From NCBI GenBank assembly GCA_947623455.1, contig OX392529.1, positions 50,274,686 through 50,338,685 on the forward strand: DNA of 64,000 nucleotides. The letters are read 5' to 3'. The stretch comes from Mimachlamys varia (taxonomy: Eukaryota > Mollusca > Bivalvia > Pectinida > Pectinidae). Positions 45,978-56,003 of this stretch are shown in pieces. The position numbers were made by a program, and so were the translations under genes. The notes beneath the pieces are model-generated. The model did no database searches, was not told where the DNA came from, and saw nothing but the letters and a program-made list of their open reading frames with translations. Positions within the stretch are counted from its first letter, which is position 1, and each line of letters starts with the position of its first letter.

Positions 45978-47042
45978 CTATCGTACCGGATTCAGTTCCA
46001 CGAAAGATGTAACGGTAAATAGTTTGAAGCTGATTGCTTTGATTCTGAATCCTTTGAAGATGTACTATTTACGAGCGCTTGTGTCAACACAAAGTCAGCC
46101 TCGGGCTTGTTGGCTAATAGATTGAAATTGCTCTGTGATTGGCTAGCCATTTGAACAGGAAACTTTTAAAATAGGCGGGGCTTGATGTAATTGGTGAAAC
46201 AACCAAATTATAGACACACGAGAAAAAAAATCAGTAGTATTTTATCGCTTTCACTTGCTATTTTCACTATTTTACATTCTAGGAGAATGACTCAAAGTAA
46301 GTGAATTTTTAAAACAACTGAACAATTCAAACATAATGATAGCCGATATTTCTTTATAAAAGTTTTAATATATGCAGGGACGTACTCACAAATACGTCCC
46401 CGATATATGTCCCTGAAATTTCTTTCAAAGCTGCCGATCTATGCCAACCTTGAGATTATCAGCAGAAATGTTTATGAATCTCTCTTGTTTAATGACATTT
46501 TTAAGCTTTCCAATAACGTTTTCGGCCGGATCCAAATCTGGACTGCATGAATGTTCAAATCTAATAAGCTATAGTCAGTAACTGACATGCATTTGAGTGT
46601 ATACTGAGTGAAAATCGTCCGTTTTGTTTCAATTTGTATCTTTGAAAGAAATAAGAGTGATAATTAAATGTACATGTAGCACATATACGTCACTGAAAAT
46701 GCGATCTGTGTAATTTGTTTGTGCTCTCGCGAATTTGGGAGAATCTTGTATACAATGGTTTTTTCTGTGTTTTTGGTGGAATATAAACCAAGTACTTTTT
46801 TCATCATAAAAACCTTTTGCAATCTTGAGCGATTTCCATCATCAAACTATTAGTGTCCAGTGCGTGTGACAAACTGTCAGGAAAGATACTGTAGGGCGCG
46901 TCCAGGCCAACAGGCCAACGCTGATTGGCTATCCAATCAAGAAAGAGTTTCAAGCTGTAGTTTCAAAGGTTGCCGAGTTCAATCAATCAGTCTCAAACTA
47001 TTTACCGTTAAACCTTTCGTGGAAATGAGTCCGGTATGATAG
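45978..47042 (-). mobile_element. Tc1/mariner-type transposon relic with TA duplication
   Basis: Inverted ends of about 50 bp, CTATCGTACCGGATTCAGTT at 45978 and its near-complement ending at 47042, enclose 1,065 bp. TA lies on both sides (45976-45977 and 47043-47044). The duplicate segment near 31109 (TTATCTATATTCTTCTTCTC) is the empty site. A minus-strand transposase tail remains at 46425-46568. The length is less than the 1.3-1.7 kb usual for the group and no long frame remains. Confidence 0.9.
46425..46568 (-). pseudogene. Tc1/mariner transposase C-terminal fragment
   Basis: From 46568 to a stop at 46425-46427 the minus strand reads LIRFEHSCSPDLDPAEN, then VIGKLKNVIKQERF and a short tail ending in IDRQL. 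In Tc1/mariner transposases the third catalytic residue lies in the SPDLNPIEN motif just before W..LK. Here the motif is SPDLDPAEN with the acidic residue kept. The first two catalytic residues and the paired DNA-binding domains were not found. It is too short for usual frame searches. Confidence 0.82.
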
Positions 47043-47190
47043 TATTCTTCTACTCTGTCGTTAATGGATACAAAGCTCGTTCTTAATTAATATCTGATCG
47101 TACTCAATTTTTAGCATGCGATTTTATTTTATTGAATTATCTTAATGATATTTTTAAAAGTTTAAAAGTTCGTTTTATGCTATCATTTAA

Positions 47191-48596
47191 AGGGGCATCC
47201 CGGGGAAGTCTACAATGAATGTATTGAATGACCATGCTGTCTGCACTACCAGATGCATTTTCCTGTTATTTCAATATTCAAAGTCCACTCAAAATGTGCT
47301 TATTAGCCACTTGCAAAATTGCATTTCTCGGGAAAGCCCGATAAAAATAGCGATGATCACACGTCAATCACGTGACTATTTTGTCGCATGTCGACGAAGG
47401 GGCCCAACGGGAGGGGACGCGTAATGTATAGGTCCGATGATGAACCAGACACAAAGTCCGTGTATCAATTTAACACTAATGAGCATACTCAAAAACGTCC
47501 ATCTTCATATCACTTAAAGGTACAGAACACGTCTCATGAAACCAAGATGGCGACCATAAAACTTGCCCATAGTCTTCATTGTAAACACTCTATCTGATAT
47601 TACCGTTACACCACGATAAGGCCTAACTACTAAGCGAAAAGTTGCCAAAAGTTGTTAAAAAAACCCCAAAGTTATACAACATATACCTATATGTATATTC
47701 CATTCCTGCAGGTTTTTTTTAAAAAGGTCACCGTCCCTTTACAAGACGACAAAAAAAAAGATGTAAAAAGAAAGCGGAATTATCATAACATATTCATAAC
47801 GGTTAGTTTTAAGTGTTTTAACAGTTCCAAATCTGATATATGTAGTCATGCTTAGTGTGTGGTGCGTTATATGAGTGTATGGACTTAAATGTTCGCATTC
47901 CGTGATACGTGTTTACGTGTGAAGACGCTGAAAGTTGGATAGATTTTAAATGAATATGAATGTATCTTGTATATATATAGAAAGTTTGAAAAAAAATCCT
48001 GAAGACATTGAGTTGTAAAAAAAATCGCAAACATTTCATGTCATTTTATTTCGTACTTTTCAATGCATGCTACATACATTTTATGAAATCATCTGAAAAG
48101 TTGGGTTCGTGAATATTACCTTTTACATAAATTAAGGTTTGTACCATGGCCGTATTCCGTACCCATGTGTACCGGCCTCGGTCAGGTAAATATAATATAG
48201 ATAATTCCTGGTGTCGATATATGGTGCAGATATGCCGACAATTATTCTTCATTTGAATATCGGTATGTGTGCAATTGATGTCTATTTTTAATGTGAATGT
48301 GATTCAATAAGTTTATACACGGACTTTGTCTCTGTTTCATCAGCCGTATACATTACGCGTCCCCTCCCGTGTGGCCCCTTCCGTCAAACCGATCAGGGAA
48401 CATGCGGCACACCTGTCACGTTGCGTCATTCCCGCTATTTTTATCTGGGCTTTCCCGAGGAATGCGATTTTGCAAGTGGTCATAATAGACATTTTTGAGT
48501 CCACTTTGAATATCGGTATAACAGAAAAGTATAATTAGTAGTGCAGACGCTATGTATATTCAAGAACAGACATTTAGGCTTTCGCGGGATGCCCCT
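47191..48596. mobile_element. 1.4-kb element with about 280-bp terminal inverted repeats and TTAA flanks
   Basis: AGGGGCATCCCGGGGAAG (47191) to CACAAAGTCCGTGTAT (about 47466) is matched in reverse complement by 48310-48596, at roughly 80 percent by eye. TTAA lies outside both ends (47187-47190 and 48597-48600). The ends start AGGGGC, similar to AGGCCC of the smaller TTAA MITEs. The interior includes 47470-47580, which matches 32817-32921, so the outer flanks belong to two different sites of duplication copy 1. No transposase was found. Confidence 0.85.
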
Positions 48597-48925
48597 TTAA
48601 CCTGCACCTCTCCTTTCCCTGTGCCATAAGTTTGTTCGTCAGCAGCTGATATCTATCAATAAAACCTAATATGACATGATTCTATAAAAAAGGTGGCCAA
48701 AGTGAAGGTAGTTTCAAACTGATCCTTATGTTTGGATGTTGTTTGGTATTCATTTGTATACGAATTTTCTCACGATAAAGCCATTACCTATATTGTCGTA
48801 GTGAGCTGTATTATAAATATTATTTGCATTGTGTTGGCTGTGGTCTCCGACATCTTGCACAATTGTATATGATTTAATATGTATGTGTATTGTAATCATA
48901 TATGCTATTGCATTCGTGAAAAAAA
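48597..48925 (+). repeat. segmental duplication, copy 2, right part
   Basis: Direct match to 32922-33250, from TTAACCTGC to ATATGCTATTGCAT, with few substitutions. After it, copy 1 enters the 22-bp satellite while this copy enters the composite block flank. Confidence 0.88.
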
Positions 48926-48959
48926 ACAAAATTGAATTTGAAGTATTTATAGCTAACAA

Positions 48960-50209
48960 ATTTTCTGCAGCCTAATATGTTAATCTGACGAGTCGAAAAA
49001 AAAGGAGTAACAATATCAGTGGACTTTTAGGAATATAAGTTGAATGAAGATATTTCTCGACTTTAATAAACATACTTTTGAAAATGATGTGCAAGCACGG
49101 GCTTATGTGCTTACATGGCAGCTACACTCCTGTGAGTACGATATTTTAACCAAAATATGACGTCACCATCACTGGAAAGTGGGACAATTCGGCAGAATCT
49201 TACTCAAACTACATTCAAACCACGTAATTTTACGTCATTTTCACTCAATGTTGTTTGCGGTTAACTCCCTTTGTTAATGACCTTGGAGCCATAGCGTCTG
49301 TCGAGGTGTGCTGCAAAAGCTCGAAAGACCAACTTAGTTAAACACCTGTAAAGCACGTGCGCCTCTCGCCACGTTACACTCAATACTCTATAATCACCCC
49401 ACGCGTGACCCTCAATGTAAAGACGGTGCATAACGGAACTTGCGATGTATTTTTGATACCTTATTATTTGTATTGTAATATCTCGTGTTTTGTATTGGAT
49501 AATCTTTATGAAATACGAAAAACAAGATTTCAAAATACTGTATACTCAATCCCTCTAACACATATTACTACGAAATACATCCAATCAGAAAAGGTATAAC
49601 ATGAGCAAGATATATCCAATCAGAGGTGACCTTCCATAGTAAGTACCTCCAATATCACTTTCTGCCTATATACCAGTTTCTGATTAGAGTGTTGAAATCG
49701 AACATATAGATGAAAGTGTAGTGTTAGTACACGTGACAATCTACAGTCAATTCAAGATCAAGATATATAAACTAAAAGGCCAATCAGGGGTTAGGGGAGC
49801 TTTGATTACACATCAGCGCACAGTTAGGCACTTTCGTGTTTGAAATCGGAACACAGTAACTCAAGAGGAAAACTTACAGTATTTATAGTAAATAAAATAG
49901 ATCATTACAGGTGTGCAGATTTTAGAACATTAAATATCACACAACAACGATTTTGTCTTACGTCAATCAATTTAAATTAAGACGTTTAAGGGTGTTCTTA
50001 ACAATTACATTTTAATGATGTTTTGAAATATGACACATATTGGTCAAATCCAAGGTGAGTGAAACGTTAGGTAACTCTTCATTAATTTTGTTCTATATTT
50101 GGTAGATCATTACAGTTAATCCCTCTTGAGTACCTCTATACTAATCCCTGTGATTATCGCTATGAGAACTGATTACTGCTGAGTTCAGTGACTTAACGGT
50201 ACATGTAAC
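48960..50209 (+). repeat. flank block F of composite E, copy 1
   Basis: Ordered modules: 49060-49130 (CGGGCTTATGTGCTTACATG), 49130-49290 (TATGACGTCACCATCACTGG), 49291-49435 (GCGTCTGTCGAGGTGTGCTG), 49436-49849, and 49850-50205. The part from 49291 recurs directly at 53205-54100. Parts recur inverted at 60683-60840 and 63386-64000. Short frames such as 49357-49599 are shared with 53277-53501 but show no domain. Confidence 0.85.
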
Positions 50210-50522
50210 CAGGGGCGTTTACATAGCTGGAGGGATTTTGATGCGCAAGCCCCGCGACGTTTACAAGTAGGCTAGGTTGTTTTTCGGGAAAAATTACCTT
50301 TGAACTTCAAGTGATACCATTGTGTTGGACTTGTTTGAATAAACATTGTCTGGCCTATCATTATACAAATCATTAATGCGAAAATGGAATACGATATGTT
50401 TTACTTCCATGATGTATGAAAAAACTCCATTATCCAGATATACGTTTCTTATGCCATTTACTATTAGTAAGTACATTGTAATAACAGAGACATATACAAC
50501 TATCTTTGATATACATACCTCT

Positions 50523-50796
50523 CACAGGGACCCGAGAATATGTTACGGCTAGTTTTGGACCTAAACTAGGATGTTTAGAGTAATTTTACACTTTTTGGGG
50601 GGGCTGATGGAAGTGTGGGTTCTTTGTTAGATTTTCGATAAAAATGCCCCCTCAATGGCCATAAAGGCTATCATCGAAGGGCATTTTTATCGAAAATTGA
50701 TCTACCCTCCACCACCCCATCTCCAAAGTGTAAAATTACTCTCAACACCCTAGTTTAGGTCCAAAACTAGCCGTAACAAATTATCAGGTCCCTGTG
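50523..50796. mobile_element. hAT-like MITE in C3
   Basis: 274 bp, CACAGGGACCCGAGAATATG to ACAAATTATCAGGTCCCTGTG. Flanks ATACCTCT (50515-50522) and ATACGTCT (50797-50804) are an 8-bp duplication with one substitution. The site is shared with 44179, 54689 and 62795, so it is one ancestral insertion. Confidence 0.92.
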
Positions 50797-50928
50797 ATAC
50801 GTCTCTGTTAATAGGTATATGTTATGTGATTATTTCAACTACTCTTGCTTGTTTTTTGAAGCATAATTTTGTACAATTCGAATAGGCCTAGTTACACGAA
50901 CGTTCCTCAACTTACGGAATTTCCTTAA

Positions 50929-51577
50929 GTAGCTGTGTACAGTAGATCCAGAGATTTATGGAAAAAAAGACCAATGCCTGAGAATTGTCAACACCGGGAT
51001 TTAACCGTACACTGCATAGATGTAAATGTACACATTTTTGTAAATTGTATATCATTTCCAATTAAAAAAAATGACTATGAAGTGTATACACTGATGTATC
51101 CTATGTATGGCACTTGTGTGAAAACCATGGTTACCACATCAAAAATTACCGAAAAATGCAAAATATCACTGTTTTTGACACAAAATTTGGCCTATGCAGA
51201 TAGGAATTTTTTTCTTAAGTTCTATCTAAAATTAAAGCTTACTAACTTGGTTGCAGAATTATATCTGTCCCAGCATAGGTCGTACGTTTAGATTTTTCGC
51301 TATTTTCCCTCATGTGCTGTTGTCAAAATTTCACTTCTTGTAAAGCTAGCTTTTCATGTGTAGACACCCATTTCGGAAGGGTCAACATTTTAATCTCTAA
51401 CCAAATTTTTTTTCTCTCGTTTTACAAATGTGAAGTCCACAAAGTCCACTTTATCATGCTTAAGCCAATTTTACTCCTTATTTTTTTTTTAGATTTTCAT
51501 AGGCATGCTATTATAGGGGTTATTCATTGTACAAAAATGTCACCCATGGCCACAAAAGCCTTCTGTACACTGCCACC
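50929..51577 (+). mobile_element. 649-bp TTAA-flanked insert with 118-codon frame
   Basis: TTAA precedes (50925-50928) and follows (51578-51581) the insert. Ends GTAGCTGTGTACAGTAG and CTTCTGTACACTGCCACC are short imperfect inverted repeats around CTGTGTACAG. The uninterrupted sequence GGAATTTCCTTAACTTAAAC is present at about 55076-55095. A TTAA duplication points to piggyBac-type integration, although the terminal bases are not the usual CCC type. The second copy is at 62013-62662 in inverted orientation. Confidence 0.85.
50935..51291 (+). other. 118-codon open frame inside the TTAA insert
   Basis: The frame runs from MYSRSRDLWKK to LYLSQHRSYV and is open in both copies (the other is 62656 down to 62300). 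Comparing the two, I count 9 changed residues and only 3 synonymous differences. This ratio is close to that expected without selection, so there is no sign of purifying constraint. No domain, signal peptide or transposase motif is recognised. It is likely a remnant or chance frame, but it covers more than half of a mobile insert. Confidence 0.35.
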
Positions 51578-51589
51578 TTAACTTAAACA

Positions 51590-51775
51590 TCTCCACAGGG
51601 AAACATTACAGAATTTACGGGAAAAGTTAAAGGAATTTTCCTTAATTTTGTAATGCTTTCCTATGGAGATGTTTAAGTTAAAGATTTTGTAATGCTTTCC
51701 TATGGAGATGTTTAAGTTAAGGATTTTGTAATGCTTTCCTATTGAGATGTTTAAGTAAAGGATTTTGGGCCTGGC
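51590..51775. repeat. local triplication of a 38-39-bp unit
   Basis: ATTTTGTAATGCTTTCCTAT followed by GGAGATGTTTAAGTTAAGG occurs three times in C3 but once in C4 (about 55155-55190) and C5. It is a private expansion of C3. Confidence 0.85.
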
Positions 51776-51982
51776 TCTTTGTTGGAACTGACCGAAAATT
51801 TAGTAAATAATGGCCCTTCTCTTATTACTCTTAGAATGCTGAAAGAAGGGCCATTTTTTTATATCAAATCTAAAAAAATCTAATAGAAGTCGAAATATGG
51901 AATATCTCGACTTTAATACACATACTTTGGAAAATGATGTACAAGCACGGGCTTATGTGCTTGCATGGCATCTACGCCCCTG

Positions 51983-52692
51983 TGAGTACGATATTTCAAC
52001 CAAAATATGACGTCACCATCACTGGAAAGTGGGACGATCCGGCAGAATCTTACTCAAACTACATTCAAACCACGTTATTTTACGTCATTTTCACTCAATG
52101 TTGTTTGCGGTTAACTCCCCTTGTTTATGACCTTGGAGCCATATGATTGGTCCTTAGACTTCATATTGTATACGTCACCAATATTCGAAGGATGTCACGC
52201 AGTCGTGTCCATGTACAGACTCTTGCACTAATATTCCAATGCGGTACCCTCATTCGTTTTTTCAACATTGATAATTACTATTTCATTCACTCTTTTCTGA
52301 TATCAACAGTTTTTATCATTTTGATATTTCCTTTTTTATATCAGATATCAAGAATTCGTTTTGACTTCTTGGTGTCAGAAAATATTAGCTTGATAACAGA
52401 AAATCGATTTTATAAAATATAATCGGTATTTCGTGTAAAACGTTGCAATATTATAACATCTTTTGATGGATATTCAATATCTCGTGGATTATATTCGAAA
52501 ACATGTGATGTATGTTCGATATCATGTTATTTGTATTGTACAATCTTGTGTTTTTGTATTTGGTAATTTTGTGATATATATTCATACATTATGTTCTAAT
52601 TGACCAGTTCAAACGAACATAAACTATTTATCAAATAAAACTCAACACACTGTGTTCATTTTCACAAACAAATAAACACATAACAATGTCCG
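51983..52692 (+). repeat. right flank of composite E (module with CATATGATTGGTCCTTAGAC)
   Basis: Module 51983-52140 repeats 49130-49275. 52141-52692 recurs at 60443-60680 (direct) and 61510-61010 (inverted). The intact GAGCCATATGATTGGTCCTT at 52134-52153 is the empty site for the SINE at 60192. Confidence 0.85.
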
Positions 52693-52696
52693 TTAA

Positions 52697-53071
52697 AGGC
52701 CCAATATACGTAACTTCAGGGAAATTTTCGTGATTCTGAAAAAACATCCAGTTGATAACCATGCAAAAATAAGCCTAAAACGAAGTAAACCTGAGCGGTA
52801 ACTAACAAGAAACTCAGGAGAAAAAAATCCAAAGAATTAAGAATAACTCAGGTGGGGCCCACTTCAACAACAAACCTAAGGTAGAAGACGGTTCGAAATG
52901 GACGCGTGTTTACAAATAGCGTGTTTTAACTGCTGCTGTACCGGTAACCGCGAAAGAATTCATCTTGAATATTGCTGATATCAGTTAAACTCAGCTAAAT
53001 CTATAAATATAATAAGTTATAAGGCTTGATTTTCGCTTCAAGGTTTGCCGAAAATTACGTATATTGGGCCT
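52697..53071 (-). mobile_element. TTAA-flanked MITE, copy 2
   Basis: The 375-bp element has near-perfect inverted ends (AGGCCCAATATACGTAA and TTACGTATATTGGGCCT) and TTAA on both sides (52693-52696 and 53072-53075). The inverted paralog at 60966-60980 reads continuously (AATGTCCGTTATGCACACGT on its minus strand), which is the empty site. Non-coding; piggyBac-like by target duplication. Confidence 0.93.
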
Positions 53072-53075
53072 TTAA

Positions 53076-54100
53076 GCACACGTGAAAACAGCATCAAAAG
53101 ACCATAACTGTCGATCGTTTTCCGGCTTACAAATTTGCAACACAGAAAACAAAACAAGAACAACTTCTCTTTTCAACATAAACTTGATTGGGCAGGATGG
53201 GGATCTCACTATAGCGTCTGTCGAGGTGTGCTGCAAAAGCTCGAAAGACCAACTTACTTAAACACCTGTAAAGCATGTGCGCCTCTCGCCACGTTACACT
53301 CCACGCGTGACCCTCAATGTAAACACGGTGCATAACGTAACTTGCGATGTATTTTTGATACGTTATTATTTGTATTGTAATATCTCGTGTTTTGTATTGG
53401 ATAATCTGTATGAAATACGAAAAACAAGATTTCAAAATACTGTATACTCAATCCCTCTAACACATATTACTACGAAATACATCCAATCAGAAAAGGTATA
53501 ACATGAGCAAGATGTATCCAATCAGAGGTGACCTTCCATAGTAAGTACCTCCAATATCACTTTCTAACCATGTACCAGTTTCTGATTAGAGTGTTGAAAT
53601 CAAACATATAGATGAAAGTGTAGTGTTAGTACAGGTGACAATCTAAAGTCGATTCAAGATCAAAATATATAAACTAAAAGGCCAATCAGGGGTTAAGGGG
53701 AGCTTTGATTACACATCAGCGCACAGTTAGGCACTTTCGTGTTTGAAATGAACACAGTAACTCAAGAGGAAAACTTAAAGTATTTATAGTAAATAAAATA
53801 GATTATTACAGGTGTGCAGATTTTAGAACATTAAATATCACACAACAACGATTTGTCTTACGTCAATCAATTTAAATCAAGACGTTTTAGGGCGTTCTTA
53901 ACAATTACATTTTAATGATGTTTTGAAATATGACACATATTGGTCAAATCCAAGGTGAGTGAAACGTTAGGTAACTCTTCATCAATTTTGTTCTATATTA
54001 GGTAGATCATTACAGTTAATCCCTCATGAGTACCTCTATACTAATCCCTGTGATTATCGCTATCAGAACTGATTACTGCTGAGTTCAGCAACTTATCGGT
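53076..54100 (+). repeat. flank block F, copy 2
   Basis: 53076-53204 continues the module interrupted by the MITE. 53205-54100 is a direct near-copy of 49291-50205, missing a short stretch (about 20 bp, TCAATACTCTATAATCACCC) near 53300. Confidence 0.88.
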
Positions 54101-54377
54101 ACATGTATAATATAAATATCTTAGAAAAATTAGTGCGAGTTATGAATCTTGCTGACATCAAATATTTATCATCAATTCTATATAAAATGTTCAGTAGACG
54201 AAAACATGCAAATCTGTGAAGACTATGTACATTTTACTTAAAGTGAATTATTATCAATTTTATCAAACAACAGGGGATGACATTTTTATATTGAATATGT
54301 TTTAGTGTCTCATAAGCCGGTAAGGCTGAGCGTTTTAAATTGTTTGTACAAAATGTAATAACTTGTTAGATTGTAAA
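54101..54377. other. segment private to copy C4
   Basis: About 270 bp (TATAATATAAATATCTTAGA to AGATTGTAAA) lies between flank block F and block E only here. In C3 and C5 the same junction is closed. No feature was recognised. Confidence 0.5.
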
Positions 54378-55496
54378 CAGGGGCGTATACGTATTGGAGG
54401 ATTTTGATGTGCAAGCCCCGCGACGTTTACAAGTAGGCTAGGGTTTTTTTCTGGAAAAATCACCTTTGAACTTCAAGGGATACCATTGTTTTGGACTTGT
54501 TTGAATAAACATTGTCTGGCCTATCATTATACAAGTTATCAATGCGAAAATGGAATACGATATGTTTTACTTCCATGATGTATGAAAAACAACCATTATC
54601 CATATATACGTTTCTTATGCCATTTACTAGTAGTAATTACATTGTAATAACAGAGACATATACAACTATCTTTGATATACATACGTCTCACATGGACCTG
54701 AGAATATGTTACGGCTAGTCTTTGACCTAAACTAGGATGTTTAGAGTAATTTTACACTTTTTGGGCGGTGAGGGAAGGGTGAGTTCTTTATGTTAGATTT
54801 TCGATAAAAAAAATGCCCCCTCAATGGCCATAAAGGCTATCATTGAAGGGCATTTTTATCGAAAATTGATCTAACTTCCATCATCTCACCCCCAAAGTGT
54901 TAAATTACTCTCAACACCCTAGTTTAGGTCCAAAACTAGCCGTTACAAATTCCCAGGTCCCTGTGATACGTCTCTGTTAATAAGTATATGTTATGTGATT
55001 ATTTCAACTACTCTTGCTTGTTTTTTGAAGCACAATTTTGTACAGGCCTAGTTACACGAACGTTCCTCAACTTACGGAATTTCCTTAACTTAAACATCTC
55101 CACAGGAAAACATTACAGAATTTATGGAAAAAGGTAAAGGAATTTTCCTTAATTTTGTAATGCTTTCCTATGGAGATGTTTAAGTTAAGGATTTTGGGCC
55201 TGGCTCATTGTTTGAACTGACCGATAATTTAGTAAATAATGGCCCTTCTCTTATTACTCGTAGAATGCTGAAAGAAGGGCCATTTTTTATATCAAATCTA
55301 ATTAAACCTAATATGACATGATTATACGAAAAATTCTGCCTAGCAAACTTCCTACAGCCTGGTCTGTTAATCTGACGAGTCGTCTAAGTATTAAGAATAG
55401 AAGTCGAATTGTGGAATATCTCGACTTTAATACACATACTTTGGATAATGATGTGCAAGCACGGGCTTATGTGCTTACATGACAGCTACGCCCCTG
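54378..55496 (+). mobile_element. composite block E, copy C4
   Basis: It has CAGGGGCGTATACG and CTACGCCCCTG ends and the hAT-like MITE at 54689-54965. It lacks the 649-bp insert, so it represents the older state. It pairs with C2 (43650-44766) as a long inverted repeat about 9.6 kb apart. Confidence 0.82.
54689..54965. mobile_element. hAT-like MITE in C4
   Basis: 277 bp, starting CACATGGACCTGAGAATATG, flanked by perfect ATACGTCT duplications (54681-54688 and 54966-54973). Same ancestral insertion as in C2, C3 and C5. Confidence 0.92.
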
Positions 55497-55830
55497 GAGA
55501 GCTAATGGTCGCGGGTTCGAGCCCCAGCGGCGGCACTATCTTTATCACGTGTCCTCGTCCTATTACAAACTGGTTCCGATGACCCTCCCCGTTTCAAGGA
55601 AGGAGAAGTCTTGGCGGGGAGTCAAAGAACCTGGGTTGGAGATTTAGAAAAAAGAGGGGGAATAGTGTAAATGATGTGCATTAATTAGGTTGCCTTACAA
55701 GCGTGAGCTGTAGGGAATTTCCCTTTAGATCAGTAGTAGAGCATCGGGCTGGAGAGTCAAGGGTCACGGGTTCGAGCCACAGCAACGGTACTATCTTCAT
55801 CCCTTTTCCTCCGTCTATTACTCTACATAT
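55497..55830 (+). repeat. C4 right flank with two tRNA-like units
   Basis: GAGAGCTAATGGTCGCGGGT then TCGAGCCCCAGCGGCGGCAC (55497-55540) is a B-box-bearing half unit. 55712-55790 is a fuller one. The stretch between includes GGTTCCGATGACCCTCCCCG. All of it recurs inverted at 43335-43649. Confidence 0.8.
55712..55790 (+). mobile_element. tRNA-like (SINE head) sequence
   Basis: CCCTTTAGATCAGTAGTAGA (A-box region), GCATCGGGCTGGAGAG, then B box GGGTTCGAGCC (55768-55778). The inverted duplicate at 43356-43437 has the better-preserved GGTAGAGC. Acceptor pairing is poor, so it is read as a tRNA-derived repeat. Confidence 0.65.
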
Positions 55831-56003
55831 AAATGTTATGGATATTGTACATGCCGTTGTTATTAAAATTTTATATAATTGTCGAGGAGAGAGTTTTTAT
55901 AAGTTAGTATTACTTGTGTCCTTTCCTATTGCTTAGAGCAATAAACAAAACGTTTAATCACAAATTCTAACACGATACGTTTGTAATACGCGTTTTGATT
56001 GGT

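Larger units (their letters stand above)
44787..47190 (+). repeat. segmental duplication, copy 2 (partner 30237-31260)
   Basis: Direct copy of 30237-31260, enlarged by inserted elements at 45521-45711 and 45978-47042 and by 193 bp at 44813-45005. It carries the same SINE as copy 1. After TTAA at 47187-47190 the sequence changes to the long-TIR element. Confidence 0.9.
50210..51982 (+). mobile_element. composite block E, copy C3 with two nested insertions
   Basis: It begins CAGGGGCGTTTACATAGCTG and ends TCTACGCCCCTG, so the ends are inverted repeats with a CAGGGGCGTA core. Inside are a hAT-like MITE (50523-50796) and a 649-bp TTAA-flanked insert (50929-51577). Removing both leaves a core of about 0.85 kb. 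A hairpin around AATGGCCCTTCT / AGAAGGGCCATT lies at about 51809-51856. TIR-like ends and repeated movement suggest a non-autonomous DNA element, but matching target duplications were not found. Confidence 0.7.

Noticed and set aside
49357..49599. Frames shared between 49.3, 53.2 and 60.7 kb
   Set aside because: They are shared because the flank blocks are duplicated. Frames differ in length and direction between copies and show no domain.
50210..51982. Complete hAT transposon with CAGGGGCGTA ends
   Set aside because: The termini fit, but no matching 8-bp duplication and no transposase were found, so only a composite repeat with TIR-like ends is claimed.
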